Shown here in pieces: positions 25,510 to 37,016 of a stretch of DNA of 64,000 nt. The translations under genes and the position numbers were made by a program. A model generated the notes under the pieces. That model saw nothing but the letters and a program-made list of their open reading frames with translations. It was not told the origin of the DNA and made no database searches. Each line of letters starts with the position of its first letter. Positions within the stretch are counted from its first letter, which is position 1. This stretch comes from W-Chloroflexi-9 sp045863195 (GTDB taxonomy: Bacteria; Chloroflexota; Dehalococcoidia; UBA2979), in NCBI GenBank assembly GCA_045863195.1, contig BTUI01000004.1, positions 62,001 to 126,000 on the forward strand, written 5' to 3'.

Positions 25510-28059
25510 CTATCCCGCCGCGAACTCCCGGCAGCGGATCGCCCGGAGCAGGTCGTCATTGGCCTCCCGGATCTGGCGGCGGAGCGTCGGCAGCCGGTCG
25601 CCGAGCGACGCGAGGAGGGCCTCCGACCGCGCGAGCACGGCGCGGTCCACCCGGAAGCCCGGGAAGAGCGCCCCGAAGTAGCGGGAGGCGAACTCGTTGT
25701 CCTCCCGCTCGAAGACGCCGGTGACCGCCTCGAAGAAGCGCTCCGTGTACGGCTCCAGCAGGTCGGCCTGTGCCCACCAGTTGAAGCCGCTCATCGCCGC
25801 GCCGGTCATGTGCAGCGACCCGAAGCCGCGGCCGTCGTGGAAGCGCTCCCAGGCGTCCTGCTTCACGTCCGCGTCCGGGCGGGAGATCTGACAACGGAGG
25901 AACGCGCGCTGGCCGCGGTCGGAGCGGTCGCGCTCGCGTTCCGCCTCGGCGCGCGCCCAGCCGCCCTCGATGCCGTAGGCGACGTGGTGCGCGGCGATGG
26001 TCCAGCGCATGTCCTGGTCGATGGTGAGGCCGGGGATCGTGATCGCGCCGTCCGCCATCTCGCCGGTGTGGACGATGTCGTCCGGGTTGATTGCGACCCC
26101 GAAGAGCGTGCGCGCCCAGATGATCTTCAGGTCCGGGTCGTCCACCCGGCCGAGGGTGTCCGCGCACAGCTGGAAGAAGCGGTGCGCCTCCGCCGCCTTC
26201 TGCTCCTCCGGCACGAAGCGCGAGATCGCCCCAGCCATCTGCGACAGCACCGTCTCCACGAGTTCATGGTCGCGCTCACCGGCCACCTTGGGGCCGGCCA
26301 GCGCGAGGAAATCGGTCGACTTGAGTTGCTGGTCGCGGACCATGTTCCAGAGCGTCTGCCAGATCAGCATGCGCAGCAGCGGATCCTCGATCTCCTCGAG
26401 GTGGTCGCGCACGAAGTCGAGCGAGGGCGCGTCCAGCGCCACCTTCACGAAGCCGTGGTCGTTGTGGTTCGGGAACGTCAGTGCTGGCGCCGGCCGGCCC
26501 ACCGCGCCCGCCACCTCCGCCTCGCGGCCATCGATAGTGGCCGGGACGCTGTCGACGACGATGCGGCCGCCATCGCGGCGCACCAGCGCCACCTCCAGCG
26601 TGTGTGGACGGAGCGTCGGGTACTCCTCGGGCGCGCGCTGTTCGAGGCGGAGCGAGGCGACGCGCTCGCCGTCCCGTTCGACGGTGGCGGCGATGGTGTT
26701 GAGGGAGGCCTTGCCCAGCCAGACCTCCGCCCACGGGTGCAGATCGCGCTCGGCGCCGTGACCGAGCGCGTCCAGCCAGTCGGAGATCGTGGTGTTGCCG
26801 TACTCGTGTTGGCGGAAGTAGTGGCGCATGCCGCGGCGGAAGCCGTCCATGCCGATGGCGGCGACGAGTTGCTTGATGACGGCCGCGCCTTTGCCGTAGG
26901 TGATGCCGTCGAAGTTCTGGAAGGTCGCGTCCGTGTCCGGCACGACGCCCTCGATCGGGTGGGTCGTGACCAGCTGGTCTTCGCGGTACGCCCAGTTCTT
27001 CATGCCGGAGTTGAAGGTCTGCCACGCGCTCTTGAAACGCGTGCCTTCCGACAGCGCGAGGTAGGACATGTACGTGGCGAACGACTCGTTCAGCCAGAGG
27101 CCGTTCCACCAGCGCATGGTCACCAGGTTGCCGAACCACATGTGCGCGAGCTCGTGGAGGATCACCTCCGCGCGGTTCAGGCGGTCGTTGTCCGTCGGCG
27201 GGTCGCGGAACACGAGCCGCTCTGAGTGGGTCACAGCGCCCACGTTCTCCATGGCCCCGGCGTTGAACTCCGGGACGAAGACCTGGTCGTACTTCCCGAA
27301 CGGGTAGGGGTAGTCGAAGAAGCCGGCGTAGAACGCCATGCCCTGGCGGGTGACCTCGAACAGCTCGTCCTGGTCGACGAACGGCGCGAGCGACTTGCGC
27401 GCGTAGAAGCCGAGGGCCACGTCCTCCCAGCGCCCGCGGAAGACCTCGAACGGGCCGGCGATGAGGGCGAAGAGGTAGGTGGAGAAGGTCTGGGTGCGCT
27501 CGAAGGTGGTGATGCGGCGGCCGTCCGGCGCCTCGGCTAGCGTGGCCTCCGGCGAGTTCGCGATGAGCCGCCACGCGGCCGGCGCCGTGACGGTGAGGGT
27601 GTAGCGGCCCTTGATGTCGGGCTGGTCGAACTGCGGGAAGAGGCGGTGCGAGGCGTACGGCTCGAAGTTCGTGTAGAGGTACTCCTCGCCGTCCTCCGGG
27701 TCGGTGAACTGGTGGAAGCCCTCACCGGTGTGGTCGTACTCGTTCTCGTACGCCACGCGCACCGTGTTCTCGCCCCCGCGCAGGCCGTCGCGCAGCGTCA
27801 GGCGGTAGCCCGTCCAGTCCGGCGTCCCGACGGCGACGCCGTTTACCTCGAGGGTGTCGATGCGGTGACCGGTGAAGTCCAGGAAGACCGGTGCGGCGTC
27901 CGCGAGCCGGAACGTGATGGTGACGTCGCCGCGGTAGGTCTCCGCCTTCGGCCGCAGGTCGAGGGCGATCCGGTACTCCACCCCGCTGACGCGTCGCGCA
28001 CGCTCGGCGGCCTCCTCTTCGGTGAGGACGTCGCGGGTGGTGGGGGCCGGTGCGTTCAT
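25510..28059 (-). CDS. pepN: Aminopeptidase N (M1 family metallopeptidase)
   Basis: This 849-residue enzyme starts at ATG 28059 (GAGGAG upstream). It has an N-terminal beta domain (VEYRIALDLRPKAETYRGDV), the exopeptidase motif GAMEN (268-272), the zinc site HELAH (302-306) with the third ligand Glu325 in LWLNES, and a helical ERAP1-like C-terminal domain. No signal peptide, so cytosolic. It removes N-terminal residues from peptides. The actinobacterial/eukaryotic-like PepN branch is the best match by layout. Confidence 0.95.
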   Translation of the reverse strand: MNAPAPTTRDVLTEEEAAERARRVSGVEYRIALDLRPKAETYRGDVTITFRLADAAPVFLDFTGHRIDTLEVNGVAVGTPDWTGYRLTLRDGLRGGENTVRVAYENEYDHTGEGFHQFTDPEDGEEYLYTNFEPYASHRLFPQFDQPDIKGRYTLTVTAPAAWRLIANSPEATLAEAPDGRRITTFERTQTFSTYLFALIAGPFEVFRGRWEDVALGFYARKSLAPFVDQDELFEVTRQGMAFYAGFFDYPYPFGKYDQVFVPEFNAGAMENVGAVTHSERLVFRDPPTDNDRLNRAEVILHELAHMWFGNLVTMRWWNGLWLNESFATYMSYLALSEGTRFKSAWQTFNSGMKNWAYREDQLVTTHPIEGVVPDTDATFQNFDGITYGKGAAVIKQLVAAIGMDGFRRGMRHYFRQHEYGNTTISDWLDALGHGAERDLHPWAEVWLGKASLNTIAATVERDGERVASLRLEQRAPEEYPTLRPHTLEVALVRRDGGRIVVDSVPATIDGREAEVAGAVGRPAPALTFPNHNDHGFVKVALDAPSLDFVRDHLEEIEDPLLRMLIWQTLWNMVRDQQLKSTDFLALAGPKVAGERDHELVETVLSQMAGAISRFVPEEQKAAEAHRFFQLCADTLGRVDDPDLKIIWARTLFGVAINPDDIVHTGEMADGAITIPGLTIDQDMRWTIAAHHVAYGIEGGWARAEAERERDRSDRGQRAFLRCQISRPDADVKQDAWERFHDGRGFGSLHMTGAAMSGFNWWAQADLLEPYTERFFEAVTGVFEREDNEFASRYFGALFPGFRVDRAVLARSEALLASLGDRLPTLRRQIREANDDLLRAIRCREFAAG

Positions 28060-28206
28060 GGACTCCTCGTTCGGACGGTCGGAGGGTGGGGGAGGCAAAT
28101 GGTATCCGACACGAGAACGAGGGTTGCAGGGGGCCGGTAGAGTACGGACGCGGTATCACTGACGTGGTAACGCCGCGGTCACGCGGCGCAAGGGGAGGGA
28201 CCATCG

Positions 28207-28632
28207 ATGGCAAGCGCAGACGAACTCCGGAAGCGGATCGCGGAGCAGCAGGCGGCGCTGGAAGCCACCATCAAGGCGGCGGCCGGCAAGTGGAACGAGG
28301 CCGGGAACGGCGAAGAGTGGCCGCCGGCACGGGTCGCGCAGCACGTCATCGGCGGCCACGCCCGCTACGCGAACCACGTCTCGAAGGCGATGCTCGGGAA
28401 GCCGGCCGAGTGGGAGAACCGCGAACTCGCCAGCGCGGACGAGGCGCTGGCCCGCCTCGCGGAAGCCGCGGCGATCGCCGACAAGGCGTACCGGTACGTG
28501 GAGGACCGCGACCTCACGAAGAGTGCGGAGGTCCAGCCGGGCAACAACCGCAACGTCGAGGCGACGATGGTGGAGGCTGCCAACCACCTCGCCGAGCACA
28601 TCGACCACATGAAGAAGACCGCGGGGCTGTAA
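28207..28632 (+). CDS. DinB-like four-helix-bundle protein
   Basis: This 141-residue, all-helical protein has WPPARVAQHVIGGHARYANHV and a C-terminal NHLAEHIDHMKK. Spaced histidines in helices 2 and 4 fit the metal site of the DinB/YfiT superfamily, which includes thiol-dependent S-transferases. Similarity is judged from the pattern only. The gene is monocistronic and divergent from pepN. GGTAGAGTAC (28135-28144) may hold its -10 box. Confidence 0.65.
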   Translation: MASADELRKRIAEQQAALEATIKAAAGKWNEAGNGEEWPPARVAQHVIGGHARYANHVSKAMLGKPAEWENRELASADEALARLAEAAAIADKAYRYVEDRDLTKSAEVQPGNNRNVEATMVEAANHLAEHIDHMKKTAGL

Positions 28633-28658
28633 CGGGCTCGGGTCGACGCCCCTGGGGC

Positions 28659-29384
28659 TTACGGACGGGCGGCGCGGGCCGCCCGTCTCGGTGTCACGAC
28701 GAGCCGCACCACGGCGATGACCACGAGCGCCGCCGCGAGGCCGTACCAGGTCAGCGCGTACTGCAGGTGGGGCGTGGTGTTGTCGAACCCCTGCCAGCCC
28801 TGCAGCGGCAGGTCGCTGCCGGGCCTCGGTGTCCCGTGGACCTCGGTGCCCTCGAACACGATCCACGGCACGACGCCGTAGGGCAGGGTGGCACCCATGG
28901 AGACCGGCGAGAAGCGCGTCCAGCCGCCGTTCGGGATCTGGCGACCTTCCAGGTCGCCGGGGTCGCGGATCAGGCCAGACGCGCCCTGATCGTCGCGCGC
29001 CTGGAGCGCCGTGATGGCCGCGTCCCGTGCACCTTCCGGGTACCACCCGCGGTTGACCAGGACCGCGCGCCCGTCCTCCAGTCGGAGCGGGACGATGAGT
29101 TCCTCGCCCTTCGTGGTCTCGCGCGCGCGGTTCGCCAGCACCATCGCCTGCGACCAATCCCACTCGCCCGTGAGCGTGACGCGGCGGTAGTCCAGGGTCT
29201 CCGCGTCCGTGCCGGCGGTGGCGGCGGCATCGAGCGGCGCTGCGGCGGTGCGCGCGTGCCGGTCCTCGACGATGCCGGCCTTCCAGGAGTAGCGCTGCAC
29301 CTGCCACGTGCCGAGGCCGACCAGGACGCCGAAGGCGACCGTGATCAGGGCGACGAGGACGAGGTTCCGGGGCTGGATGCGCAT
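28659..29384 (-). CDS. SURF1 family cytochrome oxidase assembly protein
   Basis: This 241-residue protein starts at ATG 29384 (GAGG upstream). The N-terminal membrane helix is followed by GLGTWQVQRYSWKAG. The periplasmic domain has LTGEWDWSQAMVLANRARE and AVLVNRGWYPEGA. The C-terminal helix contains HLQYALTWYGLAAALVVIAV. This is the standard SURF1 topology. SURF1 helps insert heme a into cytochrome oxidase subunit I, implying aerobic respiration. It has no co-transcribed oxidase genes here. Confidence 0.92.
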   Translation of the reverse strand: MRIQPRNLVLVALITVAFGVLVGLGTWQVQRYSWKAGIVEDRHARTAAAPLDAAATAGTDAETLDYRRVTLTGEWDWSQAMVLANRARETTKGEELIVPLRLEDGRAVLVNRGWYPEGARDAAITALQARDDQGASGLIRDPGDLEGRQIPNGGWTRFSPVSMGATLPYGVVPWIVFEGTEVHGTPRPGSDLPLQGWQGFDNTTPHLQYALTWYGLAAALVVIAVVRLVVTPRRAARAARP

Positions 29385-29585
29385 GTGACCTCGGGGGTGG
29401 GTGCGCCTCCAGTGTGCCGGGGCACCCTCCGGCGGGCAATCGTGGAGCCCTGCCACGGCGAGGCGTTACACCGTGGCGAGCGTGAAATACGCCTGAAACG
29501 TACCGTGCATATCGTGACAGCCATCGTCTGAGGAGTCTCCGCCGGTGCGTGACCGAGCGGACACGCGGAAGGGGCGCAGCAAAGT

Positions 29586-30632
29586 ATGCCGTACAAGGCC
29601 GAATACATCTGGATCGACGGCGCGGAGCCGACGCAGAAGATGCGCTCGAAGACCAAGATCCTGGCGGACGGCGAGCAGCCGGGCGTCTGGGGCTTCGACG
29701 GTTCGAGCACCAACCAGGCCGGCGGCGATTCGTCCGACTGCGTCCTGAACCCGGTCTTCATGTGCCCCGACCCGATCCGCGGCGGCGCGAACAAGCTCGT
29801 GCTGTGCGAGGTCCTGCTGCCGGGCTCCAACAAGCCGCACCCGACCAACAAGCGCGCCGCGCTGGTCGCCACGGCGAAGAAGTACGCCAAGCACGACATG
29901 TGGTTCGGCATCGAGCAGGAGTACACCTTCTTCGACGGCATCAAGCCCCTCGGCTGGCCGGACAACGGCTTCCCGGCCCCGCAGTTCGGCTACTACTGCG
30001 GCGTGGGCGCGGACGAGATCTTCGGCCGCGAGATCGTGGAGGCGCACTCCGACGCGTGCATCGCGGCCGGGCTGACGATCGCCGGCACGAACGCGGAGGT
30101 CATGCCCGCGCAGTGGGAGTTCCAGATCGGCCCGCTGAGCCCGGTCGAGGTCTCCGACCAGATGTGGATGGCCCGCTGGCTCCTCTACCGGATCGCGGAG
30201 GACTTCGGCGTGACCGCCACGCTGAACCCGAAGCCCGTCCCGGGTGACTGGAACGGCGCCGGTGCGCACACCAACTTCTCCACCACCGAGATGCGTGACG
30301 CACCGGACGCCTGGAACTACATCGAGAAGGCCTGCAAGGCCCTCGGTGAGAAGGCGATGCTGCACGTCCAGAACTACGGCGACGGCATCGAGCGCCGCCT
30401 GACCGGCCGCCACGAGACGGCCCCGTGGAACAAGTTCTCCTACGGCGTGTCGCACCGCGGCGCCTCCCTCCGTATCCCGTGGCAGGTGGGCGTGGCGAAG
30501 CGTGGCTACGTGGAGGACCGCCGCCCGAACGCGAACATGGACCCGTACGTGGTCACGCGGCTGATCACGGACACCGTCTGCTCCGCCTTCGAGGCGGGGA
30601 CGAAGGCTCCGGCGAAGCGCGCCGCGAAGTAA
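29586..30632 (+). CDS. glnII: Glutamine synthetase, eukaryotic-like type II
   Basis: At 348 residues this is far shorter than GSI (about 450-470). It follows the GSII plan: KAEYIWIDGAEPTQKMRSKT, GVWGFDGSSTNQAGGDSSD, WFGIEQEYTFFD, GAGAHTNFSTTEMR and GRHETAPWNKFSYGVSHRG. It makes glutamine from glutamate, ammonia and ATP. GSII occurs in some Actinobacteria, Rhizobiales and scattered other bacteria and is not adenylylated like GSI. GGAAGGGG lies about 10 bases before ATG. It has its own terminator. Confidence 0.95.
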   Translation: MPYKAEYIWIDGAEPTQKMRSKTKILADGEQPGVWGFDGSSTNQAGGDSSDCVLNPVFMCPDPIRGGANKLVLCEVLLPGSNKPHPTNKRAALVATAKKYAKHDMWFGIEQEYTFFDGIKPLGWPDNGFPAPQFGYYCGVGADEIFGREIVEAHSDACIAAGLTIAGTNAEVMPAQWEFQIGPLSPVEVSDQMWMARWLLYRIAEDFGVTATLNPKPVPGDWNGAGAHTNFSTTEMRDAPDAWNYIEKACKALGEKAMLHVQNYGDGIERRLTGRHETAPWNKFSYGVSHRGASLRIPWQVGVAKRGYVEDRRPNANMDPYVVTRLITDTVCSAFEAGTKAPAKRAAK

Positions 30633-30657
30633 CCCCTCGCGGAGATCGCACCGAACA

Positions 30658-30684
30658 GAAGGGGCGGCCACTGGCCGCCCCTTC
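30658..30684. terminator. Bidirectional terminator between glnII and the phosphodiesterase gene
   Basis: An 11-bp perfect stem (GAAGGGGCGGC / GCCGCCCCTTC) with a 5-nt loop, followed by TTCGTGT on the plus strand, lies between convergent genes. Confidence 0.78.
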
Positions 30685-30709
30685 TTCGTGTCTGCGACGC
30701 GCGCCATGC

Positions 30710-31942
30710 CTAGTGGTCGAAGCCGCGCGGCGTCTCCTCGCCGCCGATGATCAGCGGCACGAGCATCTCCGACCGGCTGAGGCCGGAGTGGCCGGAGCGC
30801 ATGCGGCGGTAGCCCGCGCGCCCGCGCAGCCCGGCGTAGCGGAGCGCCGCCGTCCCGAGCGAGATGCTGACGTGCGTGCCGACGCGCTCGCGTGTGGCGG
30901 CGCTCCACGACTCCACGCCGAGGAGCCCCAGGCCTTCGAACTCCGCCGCAGTGAGCAGGGCGAACCAGCGCCCGAAGCGCTGGCGGAAGCCCGCCTCGAA
31001 CGCCTCGTGCTGGCCGGGGCGGACGTGCCAGAACTGCACGCGCATGTCGCCGGCCGGCGGGGCCAGCAGGTCGTGCATCAGCGCGTCGTCCGGCTCCAGT
31101 TCCAGGTGCGGTTCCAGCGTGAGGTGGCCGTGGTCGGCGGTGCCGACGATGCGGAACGGCCGTCGCAACTCCGCGAGGTCGCCCGCGAGCCGCTCCAGCA
31201 CCCGGTCGAGCCGCTCGGAGGCGTCATGCGAATGCGCGTCCGCGGTGCCGTGTTCGTGCTCCTCCCGGTCGGGGGAGGAGGTGTACCAGTAGGTGAAGGT
31301 GGGGCCGGTGGCGTCCATGATCCGGCGCAGGATGACGTCTGCGGCCTCCTCGATCGTGCCGTAGGCGAGGCGGGGGACGCTGCCCGCCATGTGGCAGGTG
31401 TACGCGGAGTCCACGATGTCGGCGGGCTGCACCAGGGCGGCGTCCCGCGCCATCGCGGGGATGATCGGGGGACTGGGGCAGAGGTCACGGATGCTCACGC
31501 CGAGGCGTCCCAGCGGGGCGCCATCCGTGGCGCGGTCGTGCGCGAACACCGTGGCCGGCGCCTGGATGGCGGGGACGTGCACCCACCACCCGGTGACGGC
31601 GTGGGTCGCCGGCGACTCGGCCGTGGCGATGGAGGTCACCGCGCTCGTGGTGGTGGAGGGGAACGGCGCGTGGATCGAGCGCAGCGTGTGCCGGCGGATC
31701 CACGAGGAGCGTGGCATCGCGTCGATCGCCTCGATCCCGAGGCCGTCCGCGAGCAGCAGGATGATGTGGTCGACGCCGTGGAGGTGGCTGGCCACGGCGC
31801 GGACGTGGTCGGTCAGCGGCACGGTCACGCCGCAGGCATGGGCGATGCCGCGGACCACATCGAGAAAGCCCATGTGATCCGGTGACGGGCGCACCAGCGT
31901 GCCCGCCTGGAACGCCTCGATCAGTCGGTCGTGGTCTGACAC
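30710..31942 (-). CDS. Alkaline phosphatase superfamily nucleotide pyrophosphatase/phosphodiesterase
   Basis: This 410-residue protein has HIILLLADGLGIEAIDAMP (first metal Asp) and FPSTTTSAVTSIATAESPA with the nucleophilic Thr. The second metal site holds VGTADHGHLTLE, and GHSGLSRSEMLVPLII lies near the C-terminus. These match type I phosphodiesterase/NPP enzymes, which hydrolyse nucleotide or phosphonate-like esters. No signal peptide, so probably cytosolic. GTG 31942 follows GGAAGGG. The natural substrate is unknown. Confidence 0.88.
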   Translation of the reverse strand: MSDHDRLIEAFQAGTLVRPSPDHMGFLDVVRGIAHACGVTVPLTDHVRAVASHLHGVDHIILLLADGLGIEAIDAMPRSSWIRRHTLRSIHAPFPSTTTSAVTSIATAESPATHAVTGWWVHVPAIQAPATVFAHDRATDGAPLGRLGVSIRDLCPSPPIIPAMARDAALVQPADIVDSAYTCHMAGSVPRLAYGTIEEAADVILRRIMDATGPTFTYWYTSSPDREEHEHGTADAHSHDASERLDRVLERLAGDLAELRRPFRIVGTADHGHLTLEPHLELEPDDALMHDLLAPPAGDMRVQFWHVRPGQHEAFEAGFRQRFGRWFALLTAAEFEGLGLLGVESWSAATRERVGTHVSISLGTAALRYAGLRGRAGYRRMRSGHSGLSRSEMLVPLIIGGEETPRGFDH

Positions 31943-32029
31943 CGGGCCAGCCCTTCCGGCTCCGGCGTCACTCTAACGAATCCACGGACGCCCGGTGTGA
32001 GATTTCGCCGGGCTCCGGCGCATCCTGCG

Positions 32030-33260
32030 CTACGGATAGCGGTACTCGCGGATCGGCCGCCACACCCGCCAGATGATCAGCGTCGCGATCACCGCGATCA
32101 CCGCGCCCAGCTGCATCGCCATCGGCGCACCCACGGAGGCTGACCAGAAGCCCACCCAGATCGTGCCGAGGTTGTTGGCGGTCTGAGCGGTGAGGATCAT
32201 GAAGGAGTAGGCGCGCCCACGCATGTGGTCGGGCGTGGTCAACTGCACGGTCGTCTCGCGGACCGCCACCGTCACCGCATCGGTGCCGCCGAGGAGCGCG
32301 ATCATCACCGCGCCGAGCGCCAGGTTCGGCACGCTGCCGAAGCCGAAGAGCACCACCGCGTAGGCGAGCGAGGCGTAGAGGACGAGCATCCCCTTCGCCC
32401 GGTAGCCCGCGAAAGCGATCGCCGCGAACGACCCGACGACGGCCCCGGCGCTGTTCGCCGCGCTGAGGATGCCCACCGCCCCGGCGCCGCCTCGGAAGAG
32501 GCCGCGTGCCAGTACCGGCATGATCTCGCGGTAGAACGAGACCACCGTGATGCCGGTGTCCAGCAGGAACAGGCCCGGCAGGATCGGGTGGCGCGAGACG
32601 AACCGGAAGCCCTCCACCACGCGTTGCGCCGTGGAGCCCTCGGAGGCGTTCTCCGGGCGGCCGCTCGCGCGGATCGCCAGCGGCAGCAGCGCCGCCGGGA
32701 GGATGACGGCGGCGGCGAGGAAGAAGGTCGTGGTCAGGCCGGCCGCCTCCGCGACCACCGCGAAGAGCAGCGGCGCGAAGATCATCGCGACGTTCTGGGT
32801 GGCCCGGTCGGTGGTGACGCCGAGCATCAGGTAGCGCGCGGGGATGACGGCGGCGGTCATTGCGCCTCGGGCGGGCTGGGCCATCGTGTGGCTCGCCGCC
32901 GTGATCGCCACGGCCACGTACACCTGCCAGGTCTGGAGGCTGTCGCTCGCGGCGAGGAGGCCGCACGTCAGCACCACCGTGAGCGTGACCATGTTCACCA
33001 CGAACAGCACGCGCTTTCGGTCGAAGTGGTCGGCGATGGTGCCGCCCCATAGCAGCGCGGGGATCTGCACGAACAGCTGGACGAGGCCGATGAGGCCCAG
33101 TTGCGCGGCGGACCCGGTGGTATCGAACAGCCACTGCGAGAGCGTGAGGAAGCGAAGCCAGAAGCCCACCACGTACGCGAACGAGGCGAGCCAGTGGACG
33201 CGGTAGTCTCGGTAGCGGAACGCCTGCCACGGCCGGGGACGCCCGCCCGGCAACTGCGGC

Positions 33261-33280
<20 letters not shown>
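32030..33280 (-). CDS. MFS transporter (EntS/MFS_3-like)
   Basis: This 416-residue protein has 12 hydrophobic segments, with FRYRDYRVHWLASFAYVVG at the start and the loop motif GGTIADHFDRKRVLFVVN. The layout fits the MFS_3 group of multidrug and siderophore exporters (EntS-like). Its start overlaps the last 20 bases of the DUF255 gene on the same strand, so the two are translationally linked. The substrate is unknown. Confidence 0.85.
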
Positions 33281-35306
<2,026 letters not shown>

Positions 35307-35383
35307 GGGGCGGTCCGTCCCGATTAGGCGTGTCACGGTAGCACCTTGCTCCGTATCCTCGGAGGGCCAATCGGAGGGCGCGC

Positions 35384-35893
35384 ATGACCACCCCACCGGC
35401 CACCACGACGGTCCGCTTTGCTCGGCCGGAGGACGCCGGCACGATCGTCGCGGGGATCCGCGGGCTCGCCGAGTTCGAGCATGAGCCGCTGGAGCAGGTG
35501 CACGTCACCGAGGCCGACATCCTGCGCGACGGCTTCGGGCCGCGACCGCTGTTCGAGGCGCTGATCGCCGAGCAGGGTGGCGCGCCGGTGGGGTTCGCGC
35601 TGTTCTTCCCGCACTACTCCACCTGGGAGGGACGCCCCGGCCTCTACGTGGAGGACCTCTTCGTCGTGCCGGAGGCGCGCGCCTCCGGTGCGGGCCATGC
35701 ACTCCTCGCGGCGCTCGCCCGGATCGCGCACGACCGTGGGTGGCCGCGCCTCGACCTTTCGGTGCTGGACTGGAACCCGGCGCGCGCGTTTTACGAGGCG
35801 CACGGGATGGCGCACCAGGCGGAGTGGCTGCCGTACCGGATGGAGGCGGACACGATCGCCTCGCTGGCCGCGGGGACGCCTCTGCCCGCGTGA
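35384..35893 (+). CDS. GNAT family N-acetyltransferase (diamine acetyltransferase-like)
   Basis: This 169-residue protein begins VRFARPEDAGTIVAGIRGLA and has GFALFFPHYSTWEGRPGLYV and the acetyl-CoA loop FVVPEARASGAGHALLAALA. It ends with LDLSVLDWNPARAFYEAHGM. The 'ALFFxxYSTWxGxxGxYVEDLFV' pattern is typical of the spermidine/thialysine acetyltransferase branch, so a small amine is the likely substrate. ATG follows GGAGGG. It is divergent from the DUF255 gene. Confidence 0.9.
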   Translation: MTTPPATTTVRFARPEDAGTIVAGIRGLAEFEHEPLEQVHVTEADILRDGFGPRPLFEALIAEQGGAPVGFALFFPHYSTWEGRPGLYVEDLFVVPEARASGAGHALLAALARIAHDRGWPRLDLSVLDWNPARAFYEAHGMAHQAEWLPYRMEADTIASLAAGTPLPA

Positions 35894-35921
35894 CACGCGA
35901 GGCGGCGCGTCAGGCGGTGCG

Positions 35922-36716
35922 TCAGGCGCGCTGGTTGGCGAGGCGGGACTCCACCACGCGGGCGTAGCGGCCCTGCGTGTCGTACCAGATCGACTCCACG
36001 ACACCGACGCCGGCGACCTCGTCGCGGTGGTCGGCGTGCAGGCAGAACCACTCGCCGACCGGGTCGCGGTGCATGATCAACGTGATGTCGGCGTTGATGT
36101 AGGACAGCCCGCGCACGTGGCGCGCGCTGTGGACGTGGCTGGCGACGGCGTTCCCGAAGTCGGAGAGCGCGGCGGCGGCGACCGCCGGGTGCGTCTCCTC
36201 GCCCTCGATGAACGGCATCGGGATGCGCACCCAGAGCTTTGGCTCCGGGTCGTCAGCGCCGGTCACCCATCGGCTCTCGACGGAGGTGTGGAACCCCTGG
36301 TGCCGCGAGGGCGGGCGGATGCCCGGCTCCTTCATCCGCGAGATCCCGGGCTGCGTCTCGTACCCCTCGGGGCCGGGCGGTGGGGGATAGACGTCTTCGC
36401 CGACGATGGCGCTCGGGTCGCGGCGGAGGAGGAGCGCGGAGGCGCGGGACACCTCCTGCCCGTCGGCAAGCAGGCGTGCGAGGACGGAGAAGACGCGGCG
36501 TCCGGCGCGCACCGTCTCCACGACGGGCGTGAGCGGCTTCTGCGGCACGGCCCGGGTGAGGTCCACAGTGAGGCGGGTGAGCTGCATCTCCGGGTCATTG
36601 ACGTGCTGGAGGATCGCGTACGCCAGCAGCCCCGCGGGCGGGCCTCCGTGGACGGCGTCCGGGCCCCACGGGCCGAAGGAGAAGGGCGTCGGGACGAAGG
36701 CATCGCCGTCACGCAC
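35922..36716 (-). CDS. Thioesterase family protein (TesB-like double hotdog)
   Basis: This protein of about 264 residues has FSFGPWGPDAVHGGPPAGLL near the start and DPEMQLTRLTVDLTRAVPQK. In the second half, AALSDFGNAVASHVHS carries the catalytic-type Asp and LSYINADITLIMHRDPVGEW follows. It matches the TesB-like acyl-CoA thioesterase fold. The GTG at 36716 has no ribosome-binding site. The frame extends upstream as TPLGDSIF, and AGGAAGG lies about 6 bases before an in-frame CTG (36734), so the true start may be CTG. Confidence 0.82.
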   Translation of the reverse strand: MRDGDAFVPTPFSFGPWGPDAVHGGPPAGLLAYAILQHVNDPEMQLTRLTVDLTRAVPQKPLTPVVETVRAGRRVFSVLARLLADGQEVSRASALLLRRDPSAIVGEDVYPPPPGPEGYETQPGISRMKEPGIRPPSRHQGFHTSVESRWVTGADDPEPKLWVRIPMPFIEGEETHPAVAAAALSDFGNAVASHVHSARHVRGLSYINADITLIMHRDPVGEWFCLHADHRDEVAGVGVVESIWYDTQGRYARVVESRLANQRA

Positions 36717-36772
36717 GAAGATCGAGTCGCCCAGCGGGGTGCCTTCCTGTGCGAGCGGCGGGAGCGTCGAGG

Positions 36773-36967
36773 CTAGTGGGCGCCCTCGGGCGTCTCGGCG
36801 GGGCGGGCAGGGCCGTCGGCGACGGGCGCCCAGCGCTTGATCTCCCGGGGGGCGGCCTGCTGGGCGGCGCGGATCTCACGGCGCATCTTCAGGCGCTCGC
36901 GTACCACGCGCGCGGCCGGGGCGGCGGCGCCCATGAGGGGGAGCCAGATGTGGATGGGACAGGCCAT
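36773..36967 (-). CDS. Small conserved-looking protein of unknown function
   Basis: This 64-residue protein starts MACPIHIWLPLMGAAAPAAR with an ATG behind GGGAGG. A short hydrophobic N-terminal stretch (about 4-20) holds Cys3 and is followed by a basic amphipathic segment (RERLKMRREIRAAQQAA). It could be a small membrane-associated protein. It lies 56 bases upstream of the thioesterase start, on the same strand. I do not recognise a family. Confidence 0.6.
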   Translation of the reverse strand: MACPIHIWLPLMGAAAPAARVVRERLKMRREIRAAQQAAPREIKRWAPVADGPARPAETPEGAH

Positions 36968-37016
36968 GCACGAACCTCCCTCGACCCCCGGAGACTAGCA
37001 GCGCCCGGCCGGAGCG

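Noticed and set aside
28156..29439. Minus-strand frame covering the DinB-like and SURF1 genes in another frame
   Set aside because: It overlaps SURF1 out of frame and is antisense to the DinB-like gene; the sequence is Arg/Pro-rich and matches nothing.
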